The notes below the pieces were generated by a model, which searched no databases, had not been told where the DNA came from, and saw only the letters and a list, made by a program, of their open reading frames with translations. A stretch of 64,000 nt of DNA from JAJDAT01 sp964344185 (lineage in GTDB: Bacteria; Nitrospinota; Nitrospinia; Nitrospinales; JAJDAT01), in NCBI GenBank assembly GCA_964344185.1, contig CAYFMN010000002.1, forward strand, positions 124,001 to 188,000, read 5' to 3'. A program made the position numbers and the translations under genes. Of this stretch, positions 26,605 to 35,316 are shown in pieces (position 1 is the stretch's first letter; each line of letters opens with the position of its first letter).

Positions 26605-27552
26605 ATTAAACCGTCTTTTTATATTAGATTGGGAACTTGGACGCTTCTTTCTATTTCACTATTCAGTTTAGCCGGAAAGTGGCAGTGGATAGCTGAATTG
26701 GCGTCCCATTTTAAACTTCAATATTTCCTTTTAGCTCTAGGATTCTTAATCTTTTATTTAGGGAGCCGAAACTTTAAATACGCGGCTCTCAATCTCTTCG
26801 TCCTATTAATAAATGGCTATGACATTGCGCCTCTTTTTATCCAAAAAGAGACTCTTATAAAAAACGATTTAGCGCAAAGTCTAACTCTTGTCCAATTCAA
26901 CCGATACGAAAATAATCTTCAAGATAATAAATTTATTCAGTGGTTATCTAAGACGGAAAATAAATTTGATATTGTCTTAATTCAAGAAACGAATCCAAAC
27001 CTTGTCAAAACCTTAAAAAAACTAGCATTGATATATCCATATTCCTATTTCACCCCTCACACGGGAGCTTTTGGCCAAGTTCTTCTAAGTAAAAAAGAAA
27101 TCGTCAATAACCTAATAGAACCTTCTTCGAGCAAATCATTTTTTTATATAACCGCAGAAATCCGGCTTTCCCAAACCGATACTTTCAAATTGTACGGCGT
27201 TCACACAATGCCCCCAGAAACTCCAAAGTCGGCTAGAATGCGTAACGCCCAACTAGATAGCGTTGCCAAATTAATATTAAACGATCCTGCAAAAACAAAA
27301 ATAGCCATAGGCGATTTCAATGTAACGCCATATTCATATTATTTTTCTCGGCTGGAAAAAACAGCCCGCTTGGAAAACACAATGCGAGGGTTTGGCCTTC
27401 AAAATTCATGGCCTAGCATATCTCCATTGAGTCTCTTCAGGATCCCCATTGACCACATTTTTATTTCAAAAAATATTCGCGTTTTGGATAGGAAGGTGGG
27501 AGAAAACTTTGGTTCGGATCATTTTCCAATTATCGTCAAACTGGCATTATAG
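26605..27552 (+). CDS. Endonuclease/exonuclease/phosphatase (EEP) family membrane protein, apparent AUU start
   Basis: 315 aa. Two or three N-terminal membrane spans (first about 9-24), then an EEP domain with the family landmarks: DIVLIQETNP (catalytic Glu), IAIGDFNVTPYSYYF (GDxN), and GSDHFPIIVKL (SDH). The active site would face the periplasm; the family cleaves phosphodiesters of nucleic acids or lipids, and the substrate here is unknown. A TTG at 26629 is possible but has no Shine-Dalgarno and would cut into the first membrane helix. ATT at 26605 has AGGAG 5 nt before it and gives a normal N-terminus (M-KPSFYIRLGTW), so I prefer AUU. Confidence 0.72.
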   Translation: MKPSFYIRLGTWTLLSISLFSLAGKWQWIAELASHFKLQYFLLALGFLIFYLGSRNFKYAALNLFVLLINGYDIAPLFIQKETLIKNDLAQSLTLVQFNRYENNLQDNKFIQWLSKTENKFDIVLIQETNPNLVKTLKKLALIYPYSYFTPHTGAFGQVLLSKKEIVNNLIEPSSSKSFFYITAEIRLSQTDTFKLYGVHTMPPETPKSARMRNAQLDSVAKLILNDPAKTKIAIGDFNVTPYSYYFSRLEKTARLENTMRGFGLQNSWPSISPLSLFRIPIDHIFISKNIRVLDRKVGENFGSDHFPIIVKLAL

Positions 27553-27573
27553 AAACTTTTTATCCCCAAATTA

Positions 27574-29271
27574 TTAACGCAATCGATTGAAAACCGCCAA
27601 AACTTCTTGCAGTCTCGGCAGCGACAAACGTCCATTGTTAAATGGAGTTAAATATTCAAAACCACGCTCGCGAATTTGCTCAAATACAAGGCTGGCGCCA
27701 GACATATTAGATTTAGCTCCATTTAATAGTTCTTCTTTTAGCTTCTTTAAAACCCATCCACACGCCTCAAGTTGACCGATTTCGCTTAGTTGCTCCAAGT
27801 AACGGGTGTCAATTCTATTAACGCCCAAGTCGAGATAATCTAAACCGCGAGCGTCGATGGAGCTTTCTTTTTTACCTCGACTAAAACGGAGTAATTCCGC
27901 ATCAAACCTCCTAGACTGCGTTTTTGGAAACGCTCCAACGCTTTCATTTCTTCTATCATTAGGAAAATCTTCAAAAACCTGCTTGGCTTTTTTCGTCGCT
28001 AAACGCGGTAAGTAGACATCCATCGCGATTATGCAATCGGCGCATTGGAAGTAATCGCCGCTTCCTCCCATAACAAGTATAGAACTGATCCCAAAATCTC
28101 TGAACAATTCATCCATTCGGTCAATAAATGGAGTGATCGGTTCTTTATCCGACCGAATCAACTGTTGCATTCGAGAGTCGCGAATCATAAAGTTTGCGGC
28201 GCAAGTATCTTCGTCCATCAATAGTAATTTACAACCCGCTTCTATTGCTTCCAAAATATTCGCCGCTTGCGACGTAGAACCGCTTGCGGAAACCGTCGAA
28301 AACTCTTTTGTAGATTCGATGGAGGGGAGATTGTTCATAAACCCCGAGATATCAATTTTTCTAATCAGTCGTCCATCCTCAGCGCGCACTTTGACGGCAT
28401 TGTCAATTGTTGCAATACGCTCTCTTCCATCTCCAGGAATGTGCGGGTAAACTGCCGACTGAAGAGCTTTTAACAGTGCGCTTTTACCGTGAAAACCACC
28501 GCCAACAATAAGGGTCGATCCCTTTTTTATTGGCATCCCTCTGATTTTTCCCGCATGCGGCAAATCAACTTCGGCAAAAAATTCTTCCGGGGCGCGAAAC
28601 CGAACAACTCCATCAAGCAACGGTTTTTCAGAAACGCCAGACATTCTAGGCAAAATAGAATCGTCGGCTATAAAAGCCGCCCATCCATTCTTCTCTAACA
28701 ATTTAGAAAGGTGATTATAATCTTCTAATGTTTGAATATGTTGGTTAATTTGATTTAAATCTAACGACGCTGCCAGCAAAGTTTTTTCAAATAAAGCGGG
28801 GATAGTTTCTGAAAACAACTGTGCGCACTCTTTTCCTAAAATAGTTCTTCCAGAGCCAGGCAACCCTACAAAAAAAATCAGTTGTAATTCGCTTTGATTT
28901 ATCAAAACCGCGTTTCTTTTTAAGATCTTTTGGCTCGGCTCATAAATCTCGACAACGCCGCTTTTTCCTGTGCCAGAACTTGATCTTTTTAAAGAACTCA
29001 ACTGATTAAAAAACTTTCGTAATAAGAAATCTTCTAAAGCAAGCTTCCGCTCTGAGCTTTCAAATAGTTCGCTAGAAAAACCCGCTTCGTTTAAATCAAA
29101 CAGGACCGACAATCTGCTCGGTTGCGCAAAAGGATCGCCTTGCACATGCTCAAAAGTTAATTGGAACAAACCATATTGGAAGGATTTTTTTTGGAGACGC
29201 TTATAAGACTTGTATCCCCGACCGTCTAAGTCGATAAGTATATTATTAATATCGTTAGGAGCTTCAATCAT
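27574..29271 (-). CDS. ABC-class ATPase of the PF09818 family
   Basis: About 565 aa from ATG 29271; the frame also allows TTG 29283. Soluble. N-terminal domain with RGYKSYKRLQKKSFQYG and a region AQPSRLSVLFDL, then FFVGLPGSGRTILGKECAQL, then the nucleotide-binding core: GGGFHGKSALLKALQSAVY (Walker A) and LLLMDEDTCAANFMIRD (Walker B with catalytic Glu), ending with SSILVMGGSGDYFQCADCII. This matches the 'predicted ATPase of the ABC class' family, whose biological role is unknown. No membrane partner is adjacent. A radical-SAM gene precedes it on the same strand (25-37 bp), so the two may be co-expressed. Confidence 0.82.
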   Translation of the reverse strand: MIEAPNDINNILIDLDGRGYKSYKRLQKKSFQYGLFQLTFEHVQGDPFAQPSRLSVLFDLNEAGFSSELFESSERKLALEDFLLRKFFNQLSSLKRSSSGTGKSGVVEIYEPSQKILKRNAVLINQSELQLIFFVGLPGSGRTILGKECAQLFSETIPALFEKTLLAASLDLNQINQHIQTLEDYNHLSKLLEKNGWAAFIADDSILPRMSGVSEKPLLDGVVRFRAPEEFFAEVDLPHAGKIRGMPIKKGSTLIVGGGFHGKSALLKALQSAVYPHIPGDGRERIATIDNAVKVRAEDGRLIRKIDISGFMNNLPSIESTKEFSTVSASGSTSQAANILEAIEAGCKLLLMDEDTCAANFMIRDSRMQQLIRSDKEPITPFIDRMDELFRDFGISSILVMGGSGDYFQCADCIIAMDVYLPRLATKKAKQVFEDFPNDRRNESVGAFPKTQSRRFDAELLRFSRGKKESSIDARGLDYLDLGVNRIDTRYLEQLSEIGQLEACGWVLKKLKEELLNGAKSNMSGASLVFEQIRERGFEYLTPFNNGRLSLPRLQEVLAVFNRLR

Positions 29272-29308
29272 CGTCACAACCAAGAAAATTTATTGAGAAG
29301 GACAAACT

Positions 29309-30172
29309 TTAAGCTATGTCGCTTGTTCTTTTGCCAGAAAAACCCAAAGCCGAAATTCCTACAGGTAAAATCCGTTTAGCAATTTTTGCTATTTTATCCC
29401 GATATGCTAAATCCACTGAAGAAACGTCGACTTTTCGCATCAAATCTGGAAGAACGGTTTTAAAGGTTCTAGAACCGTCGGACGTTCCATCGCCTTCAAT
29501 AAAATGATCAATGATCACGCCGCTCACGCCAACTGAAGCTAACCGCTTAAAAAACTTTTCAGGATCCTTCAATGGATATAAAGGAGATAGACAAGCTACT
29601 GTTTCTATTTCCATTTCAGAAAATTTAGCTAGAGCGTCAATGCGCTTGTCTATAGAGCAAGGTGGAGGAGGCAAACCCGGTAATATCTCTTGATCGCCCT
29701 CCAGCGAAATATGGACCTTTAACAATGTTTTCCTTGCAAGTCTATCGATCACGCTCATATCTTCTAAAATATTTGAAGTGTGAGTTTGAAGAGTAATTTT
29801 GTCGGGAGGAAGATCCACCATTGTTTCTAATAAAGCTCGCGAGACTCGATATTTTTTTTCCAGGGGCTGCCAGGGGTCGGTTGAGCTGGAAAAGAATATG
29901 GAAAATTCGCCGCCATTGCGACGAGCCCAACCGCTTTCCCGTTTATAAGTTTCTCGGTAAACCCGATCCGCTTCTAATTTAACGTCGACAAAAGTTCCCC
30001 AATTGCGCCCCTTAGTTAGCCAATTATTGTGTCGAACATAGCAAGGAACTCCGCAAGCTGACTGCCCAAAACCACACCCCACATAGGGATTCAAAGAGTG
30101 TGAAGAAACTTGTTTTAAATAACCCGTCACTCGAGTCAAAATAGACTTACGAACTTCTTCTTTAATTATCAT
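29309..30172 (-). CDS. SplB-like radical-SAM family protein with unusual CX6CX3C motif
   Basis: 287 aa. The N-terminal block SLNPYVGCGFGQSACGVPCY resembles the 'NPYxGCxHxCxYCYAR' start of SplB/COG1533 radical-SAM enzymes, but the cysteines are C33, C40 and C44 (CX6CX3C) instead of CX3CX2C. Downstream features fit a TIM barrel: FSSSTDPWQPLEKKYRVSRALLE (typical of COG1533), KITLQTHTSN, KVHISLEGD, IETVACLSPLYPL. If the three Cys hold a 4Fe-4S cluster, it would be an SAM-dependent radical enzyme of unknown substrate. It is upstream of the ABC-class ATPase and 7 bp downstream of a secreted hypothetical. Confidence 0.6.
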   Translation of the reverse strand: MIIKEEVRKSILTRVTGYLKQVSSHSLNPYVGCGFGQSACGVPCYVRHNNWLTKGRNWGTFVDVKLEADRVYRETYKRESGWARRNGGEFSIFFSSSTDPWQPLEKKYRVSRALLETMVDLPPDKITLQTHTSNILEDMSVIDRLARKTLLKVHISLEGDQEILPGLPPPPCSIDKRIDALAKFSEMEIETVACLSPLYPLKDPEKFFKRLASVGVSGVIIDHFIEGDGTSDGSRTFKTVLPDLMRKVDVSSVDLAYRDKIAKIAKRILPVGISALGFSGKRTSDIA

Positions 30173-30179
30173 AAAAAAA

Positions 30180-30680
30180 TTAATTTAGGCTATCCCACCA
30201 TTTTCCCCACTTTACTGAAGCGATCTTTTCACTAAACGCCGGCGAAGCTTTATAATAATATTGATAATCGCCGTAACCCTCCTGACCTTCTACTGTTTGC
30301 CAACCTCCTTGCTTAAGATAATTTAAATCCTTAAGCCAAATTCGCTTATCATTTGTCTTACGAACGATTAAATACCCCCAATCAATCCTATAGTCAGGAT
30401 TTCCAAACAAAGTCACAGTAGTATTGGCAGGGCCGTCCAAAGTAAATGTGTATCCTCCATTACAAAAAAAATAAACAAAATCTTGAAGTGTAGAATAATT
30501 TTTTCCGCCATCAACGCTAAACAAACCATTACAGCGACTGCGAGGAGAATAAAAACTAGGAACATCTGCAAAAATGGGATTTTTATAAAGGGTTAGTTCT
30601 ACTTTTTCTTTACCGCCAAAAACTAAAGAGGGAACTAATAACAAAGAAACCATTATGAGTATCCAAAGTTTAGATTTCAT
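30180..30680 (-). CDS. Secreted hypothetical protein
   Basis: 166 aa. Clear signal peptide (MKSKLWILIMVSLLLVPSL, cleavage near VFG). The mature part is aromatic- and Gly-rich (PSFYSPRSRC, GGYTFTLDGP, GYGDYQYYYKASP) with two Cys (about residues 50 and 73) that could form a disulfide in the periplasm. I do not recognise the family. It ends 7 bp before the radical-SAM gene, which suggests co-transcription. Divergent from gltX. Confidence 0.6.
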   Translation of the reverse strand: MKSKLWILIMVSLLLVPSLVFGGKEKVELTLYKNPIFADVPSFYSPRSRCNGLFSVDGGKNYSTLQDFVYFFCNGGYTFTLDGPANTTVTLFGNPDYRIDWGYLIVRKTNDKRIWLKDLNYLKQGGWQTVEGQEGYGDYQYYYKASPAFSEKIASVKWGKWWDSLN

Positions 30681-30820
30681 AATTTTTTCCTAAGAATATT
30701 ATTAATCTATTTATGATAATATCCCCTTTAATCTTTACGCAAGAACAACATTAGAGAATTTATTTTAAAAAAAATCTATTTACGATTGAAAACATTTTAT
30801 AAATTTAGCGAGACCCATTA

Positions 30821-32308
30821 ATGAATCAAGAAATAAAAGTACGTTTTGCTCCTAGCCCCACGGGATACTTGCATATTGGAGGCGTGAGAACCGCCTTGTT
30901 TAATTGGTTATTTGCAAGAGGTAAAGGCGGAAAGTTTATCCTACGAATTGAAGACACAGATCAAGATCGTTCTACTGACGAATCCATTAAAGAAATCATA
31001 GAATCAATGCTATGGCTTGGATTAAATTGGGACGAAGGTCCTTATCGACAAACGCAGCGACAGGATCTATACCGATCTAAAATCAACGAATTATTTGAAG
31101 CCGGCAAAGCTTATCGATGCTATTGCTCTCCTGAAGATCTTGAACAGCGCAAAAAAGAAGCTATGAAGCAAGGCTTTAAACCCAAATACGATGGCCGTTG
31201 CCGTTCCAGGACAAATCATCCAGACGATCAACCCTATGTCATAAGATTTAAAAGTCCTGAGGAAGGTTCTGTGGTGGTGGACGACCTTTTACGAGGCAAA
31301 GTTGTTTTCGACAATAAAGAATTGGACGACATGATTTTGCTTAGATCAGACGGTTCTCCCACATACAATTTTGTAGTTGTCGTTGACGACGCTGAAATGG
31401 GAATCACTCACGTTATCCGGGGCGACGATCACTTGTCCAACACTCCCAGACAAGCTTTGTTGTTCGATTCCCTTGGTTATAACAGGCCTCAATTTGCCCA
31501 TATCTCAATGATTTTAGGAGAAGACAAAACTCGCTTAAGTAAAAGGCATGGGGCTACGTCGGCTTTAGCCTACAGGGATATGGGGTATTTGCCTCAAGCT
31601 CTAATAAATTATCTTTTAAGGCTTGGCTGGTCTCATGGGGATCAAGAAATTTTTTCTCAAGAAGAAATGATCAAATTTTTTTCATTAGAGTCAATTACCA
31701 CATCGGCTGCGGTGTTTAACCCAGAAAAACTTTCTTGGTTAAACCAGCATTACCTCAAGACCTTGCCCATAGAAGAAATTGCCGAGCATTGGAAACCCAT
31801 ATTAGCAAAAGAAAAAATTATTGAAGAAAAATTTGACGATCTGATCAATGTTATACAAGAAAACCCAAACCCCGATAGCATGATTCCGATGCCGTCGAAA
31901 CTTACAAGTCGGCATATTGAAGCGATAATTCCATCTCTTCGAGAAAGAAGCAAAACTTTAGTCGAAATGGCTCATGCCTCCGAATTCTTCTTTAAAGATG
32001 ATTTAGATTTTGACGAAAAAGCAAAAAACAAATTTTTAAAGCCGGAAGTCGCTCCATTATTGGAAATGGTTATCGAGGGACTTTCTAATTTAAATGATTT
32101 TACGGAGAAAGAAGCGGAAATAGAATCCATCATCAAGGGTATCGTTGAAAAAGAAGGTTTGAAGCTGGGGAAATTGGCTCAACCAATTAGAGTCGCCCTA
32201 ACAGGAAAAACTGTGAGTCCAGGCATATACGACGTAATAACGCTACTTGGAAGAACAAGGACTTTAAAACGACTTAACGAAGCTTTATCTTTTATAAGAA
32301 CGCTTTAA
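30821..32308 (+). CDS. gltX: Glutamyl-tRNA synthetase
   Basis: 495 aa, class I synthetase. RFAPSPTGYLHIGGVRTALFN carries the HIGH-type motif (HIGG, 18-21) and KTRLSKRHGATS the KMSKS-type motif. FILRIEDTDQDRS and DDHLSNTPRQ are family-typical. It charges tRNA-Glu (and in many bacteria also tRNA-Gln for later amidation). ATG start with weak Shine-Dalgarno (GCGAG). Monocistronic or co-transcribed with the small gene 49 bp downstream. Confidence 0.96.
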   Translation: MNQEIKVRFAPSPTGYLHIGGVRTALFNWLFARGKGGKFILRIEDTDQDRSTDESIKEIIESMLWLGLNWDEGPYRQTQRQDLYRSKINELFEAGKAYRCYCSPEDLEQRKKEAMKQGFKPKYDGRCRSRTNHPDDQPYVIRFKSPEEGSVVVDDLLRGKVVFDNKELDDMILLRSDGSPTYNFVVVVDDAEMGITHVIRGDDHLSNTPRQALLFDSLGYNRPQFAHISMILGEDKTRLSKRHGATSALAYRDMGYLPQALINYLLRLGWSHGDQEIFSQEEMIKFFSLESITTSAAVFNPEKLSWLNQHYLKTLPIEEIAEHWKPILAKEKIIEEKFDDLINVIQENPNPDSMIPMPSKLTSRHIEAIIPSLRERSKTLVEMAHASEFFFKDDLDFDEKAKNKFLKPEVAPLLEMVIEGLSNLNDFTEKEAEIESIIKGIVEKEGLKLGKLAQPIRVALTGKTVSPGIYDVITLLGRTRTLKRLNEALSFIRTL

Positions 32309-32357
32309 AAGTAAATCGATAATTTAACTATAATTAATTGTTATTGGAGAAAACGTT

Positions 32358-32594
32358 ATGGAAGGGCCATCGGTTAATTTGCAAAAACAATCATCCCATA
32401 CTTTTGACTTATTTATGGAAGATGAAGACGGCTCAGGCCCAGACGGAGTAACCGTTGTTTTCTTACCGATGAATGATGTGGAAAAAGATTTCAATATAGA
32501 AAATCGAGATTGGGAAGAAATCGCCAAACGAGTCGGAGTTTTGATTAAAAGATACATCGTTCAAAAAAAGGCCGGCATTTCGGACCCATATTAA
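32358..32594 (+). CDS. Small hypothetical protein
   Basis: 78 aa, acidic N-terminal half (FMEDEDGSGPDGVTV) and basic end (VLIKRYIVQKKAG). Predicted alpha/beta, soluble, no motif known to me. GGAG Shine-Dalgarno about 9 nt before the ATG. It sits between gltX and a methyltransferase gene on the same strand (33 bp before the next start), which supports a real gene. Confidence 0.6.
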   Translation: MEGPSVNLQKQSSHTFDLFMEDEDGSGPDGVTVVFLPMNDVEKDFNIENRDWEEIAKRVGVLIKRYIVQKKAGISDPY

Positions 32595-32627
32595 TTAATA
32601 AGACGATTATTTTAAAATTCTAAATAT

Positions 32628-33425
32628 ATGAGTCCATTAAGTAACAATAATTATTGGCCTTTACCTAAAAACGATCCATGGTCTACTCCCTTTGCCCAAA
32701 CCCTCCTAAGCGTCGTTGATTTATTTCCCGGCGCTTCTGTCTTGGATCTTGCTTCAGGTGGAGGGATTCCCTCGTTTTATATTGCGGAAGAAGTTGGCCC
32801 TACTGGGAGGGTACTCGGTATAGATTTGCATCCCGGCCAAATTCAAAGAGCCCAGGCTGTTCAAGCCAACCGCGTACCATGGCTACAATTTATACACGCC
32901 GATATGAAAAAACTTCCGGGAGATCTACCGCAATTTGATCGGATTACCGGAAACCTTTCCTTTATGTTTTTTCGACCGGATCGATTTGGAGCTTTGAAGG
33001 ATGTTTTAAAATTTTTGAAACCTGGAGGTCAAATCTCTCTTTCGTTTCCTTCGCTTGGAACATTCGACCCTCTTTGGGCGCGAATCGACAGGGAAATGCA
33101 AAAACATAATTTAACAAAAGAAAGAGAAAAGCTCGAAGAATATCGTTTAGAAAGACCCTCTTCAGATCATGTTCGAGGTTGGCTTGAAGAATTAAATATG
33201 AACAAGATTCAAATTAAAGAAGAGGTTTTAGAAATTGAATCTGGGTCAGGACAGGAGTTTCTCTATCATCCCTTATTGAGAAACGGTTTTTTAGAAGACG
33301 CCTACGAATGTTTTGAAGATCAAAAACTAGCCGAAACTGTGATGACATCCGTATCAAACGATATGGAAAGTTTTACTCCGCTTAACGCCATTAGATGCGC
33401 TTTTTCAGCTTGGAAAAAAAGTTGA
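32628..33425 (+). CDS. Class I SAM-dependent methyltransferase
   Basis: 265 aa. Motif I SVLDLASGGGIPSFYIAEE with the Gly-rich loop, motif II VLGIDLHPGQIQRAQ (acidic residue for the ribose), motif III region LQFIHADMKKLP, and LKFLKPGGQISLSFPS. UbiE/ArsM-like methyltransferase 11 fold; substrate unknown. Convergent with dnaJ, 10 bp between stops and no terminator between them. Confidence 0.8.
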   Translation: MSPLSNNNYWPLPKNDPWSTPFAQTLLSVVDLFPGASVLDLASGGGIPSFYIAEEVGPTGRVLGIDLHPGQIQRAQAVQANRVPWLQFIHADMKKLPGDLPQFDRITGNLSFMFFRPDRFGALKDVLKFLKPGGQISLSFPSLGTFDPLWARIDREMQKHNLTKEREKLEEYRLERPSSDHVRGWLEELNMNKIQIKEEVLEIESGSGQEFLYHPLLRNGFLEDAYECFEDQKLAETVMTSVSNDMESFTPLNAIRCAFSAWKKS

Positions 33426-33435
33426 TATAATTCTC

Positions 33436-34530
33436 TTAAGACATTAACTTTTCGAAAAAGCCCATATGTTTATTTTTTACGGCTTTTCCATCAATTTCGG
33501 CAAGCTCTTGAAATAATTCCTTTTGCCGTTTTGATAGTTTTTTAGGCGTTTCGACCACTATTTGAAGCACTTGATCTCCCCTCCCACGCCCTTGAATGTG
33601 AGGTATTCCCACGCCTGGAATGCGATAGGTATTTCCAGTCTGAGTTCCGTCCGGCAGCGAAATAACTTTTGTTTTGCCTTCTTCTAATAATGGCACTTCA
33701 ATTTCAGCTCCCAAAGCGGCTTGCGAAAAAGAAACTGGCAATCGGCAATAAATATCATATTCTTCCCGATGGAAAAACTCATGCGGTTCCATATGAATAA
33801 TCACATAGATATCCCCTGGCGGCTCGCCGTTAGGCCCTCTTTCCCCTTCTCCTTTAAGTCTCAATCGGGACCCATGGTCCACGCCAGCTGGGACATTAAC
33901 GGAAATTTCTTTAGGTTTAAGAACAGAGCCTTGCCCTCGACATTCGGAACATGGACTAACAATCCTTTTACCCGCTCCATTACAAGCGGGACATGTTGTC
34001 TTAATGCTAAAAAAGCCTTGTTGTTGTATGAATTGACCCGACCCACGACATGTTCCACATACTTGAGGAGAAGTTCCAGGTTTAGATCCGCTCCCTCGAC
34101 ATGTACCGCACTCTTCTCTTTTATTTATGTTAACAACTTTTTTGATGCCAAAAGCCACTTCTTCGAACTTCAGTTTTAAATCAAGTCTTAAATCGGCTCC
34201 TGTTGCGCGAGACCTTCCACCGCCTCCAAAGAAACCGTCAAAGATATCGCTAAAGCTAGAGAAAATATCGTCGAAACCGCCTGGTCCTCCCCCAAATCCC
34301 CGACCTTTCAAACCTTCATGGCCAAATTGATCGTAAATTTGTCTTTTTTCTTGGTCCTTTAAAACATCATAGGCTTCAGCCGCTTCTTTAAATAATTCTT
34401 CAGCTTCTTTATCGCCGGGATTTTTATCTGGATGGTATTTTAAAGCTAACTTTCTATAAGCTTTTTTTAATTCAGTCTCGTTTGCGTCTCTACCGACGCC
34501 TAACACTTGGTAATAATCTCTTTTCGACAT
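33436..34530 (-). CDS. dnaJ: Chaperone DnaJ (Hsp40)
   Basis: 364 aa. J domain (about 4-66) with HPDK, Gly/Phe-rich linker (GRGFGGGPGGFDDIFSSF), four zinc-finger repeats (CGTCRGSG, CGTCRGSG, CPACNGAG, CSECRGQG) and C-terminal substrate domain. It delivers unfolded clients to DnaK and stimulates its ATPase. Last gene of a dnaK-grpE-dnaJ series, 59 bp after grpE. ATG start. Confidence 0.97.
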   Translation of the reverse strand: MSKRDYYQVLGVGRDANETELKKAYRKLALKYHPDKNPGDKEAEELFKEAAEAYDVLKDQEKRQIYDQFGHEGLKGRGFGGGPGGFDDIFSSFSDIFDGFFGGGGRSRATGADLRLDLKLKFEEVAFGIKKVVNINKREECGTCRGSGSKPGTSPQVCGTCRGSGQFIQQQGFFSIKTTCPACNGAGKRIVSPCSECRGQGSVLKPKEISVNVPAGVDHGSRLRLKGEGERGPNGEPPGDIYVIIHMEPHEFFHREEYDIYCRLPVSFSQAALGAEIEVPLLEEGKTKVISLPDGTQTGNTYRIPGVGIPHIQGRGRGDQVLQIVVETPKKLSKRQKELFQELAEIDGKAVKNKHMGFFEKLMS

Positions 34531-34589
34531 AAATAATCCAATTTGGAATCAATTTTACCGGCTTATAAACATTCCGGCTAACTTCAATA

Positions 34590-35195
34590 TTATCCAGCTT
34601 TAGCAACTTTTACTTTAACCGGCTTCAACAACTTATCCTTAAACATATATCCGGGTTCTAATTCCTCGATAACAATGTTATCCTGCTCCGGATTTTCTGC
34701 GGGAACTGTCATACAAGCTTCATCCGTACTAGGATTAAATTTTCTTCCTACCGCTTGGATTACCTGAACTCCACTCCCTTCCAATTCCTTACTAAATTGA
34801 ACTATTGTCATATCGAGGCCCTGTTTTAAACTTTCAAAATCGCCGCTATTATTTGCAGACCCAGAAGCTCTTTTCAAGTTATCCAAAATCGGAACTAATT
34901 GTGAAAATAGTTTTGCTTTAGCTTGATCAAGTTTACTTTCGTTCTCTCTGTGCAATCGCTGCCTGATTTCTTCAATTTCAGAGCTTTTGGCTTTATAAGC
35001 GGCTATATACTCTCGTAACCGTTTATCTTTTTCCTCGGCCTCATCCTTTAGTTTTTTAACATAACTGGGAACTTGCTCTTCTAATTCTACATCTTCGTCG
35101 GAATCGTCTTCATTAACCCAATGTCGTTTATCGTTAACGGTAAACTTTGAAGTCCCTTGATTTTCTTCCGATTTTTCGTTTTCTTCGTCTGACAT
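34590..35195 (-). CDS. grpE: Nucleotide exchange factor GrpE
   Basis: 201 aa from the ATG at 35195 (MSDEENEKSEE...). The frame is open further upstream but GGAGAGG lies just before this ATG and family proteins begin with an acidic tail like this. Long coiled coil (about 50-110) then the beta domain with the end pattern FNPSTDEACMTVP...ELEPGYMFKDKLLKPVKVKVAKA. It releases ADP from DnaK. A strong hairpin lies between dnaK and grpE. Confidence 0.95.
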   Translation of the reverse strand: MSDEENEKSEENQGTSKFTVNDKRHWVNEDDSDEDVELEEQVPSYVKKLKDEAEEKDKRLREYIAAYKAKSSEIEEIRQRLHRENESKLDQAKAKLFSQLVPILDNLKRASGSANNSGDFESLKQGLDMTIVQFSKELEGSGVQVIQAVGRKFNPSTDEACMTVPAENPEQDNIVIEELEPGYMFKDKLLKPVKVKVAKAG

Positions 35196-35274
35196 ATACG
35201 AACCTCTCCTAAAATCATCTACATCGTATGCGGGGTCAAAATTCAGGAGATTATTTTGTTCCTGAAAAAACAAT

Positions 35275-35303
35275 GACCGCGCCGAAAATAATTCGGCGCG
35301 GTC
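35275..35303 (-). terminator. Stem-loop between dnaK and grpE
   Basis: GACCGCGCCGAA (35275-35286), 5-nt loop, TTCGGCGCGGTC (35292-35303), 12 perfect pairs. Read after dnaK on the minus strand it has no T-run right after it, so it may be a partial terminator or an mRNA stabiliser for dnaK. A second hairpin TTCAGGA/TCCTGAA followed by TTTT lies just beyond. Confidence 0.6.
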
Positions 35304-35316
35304 TAAAGTTGAATTA

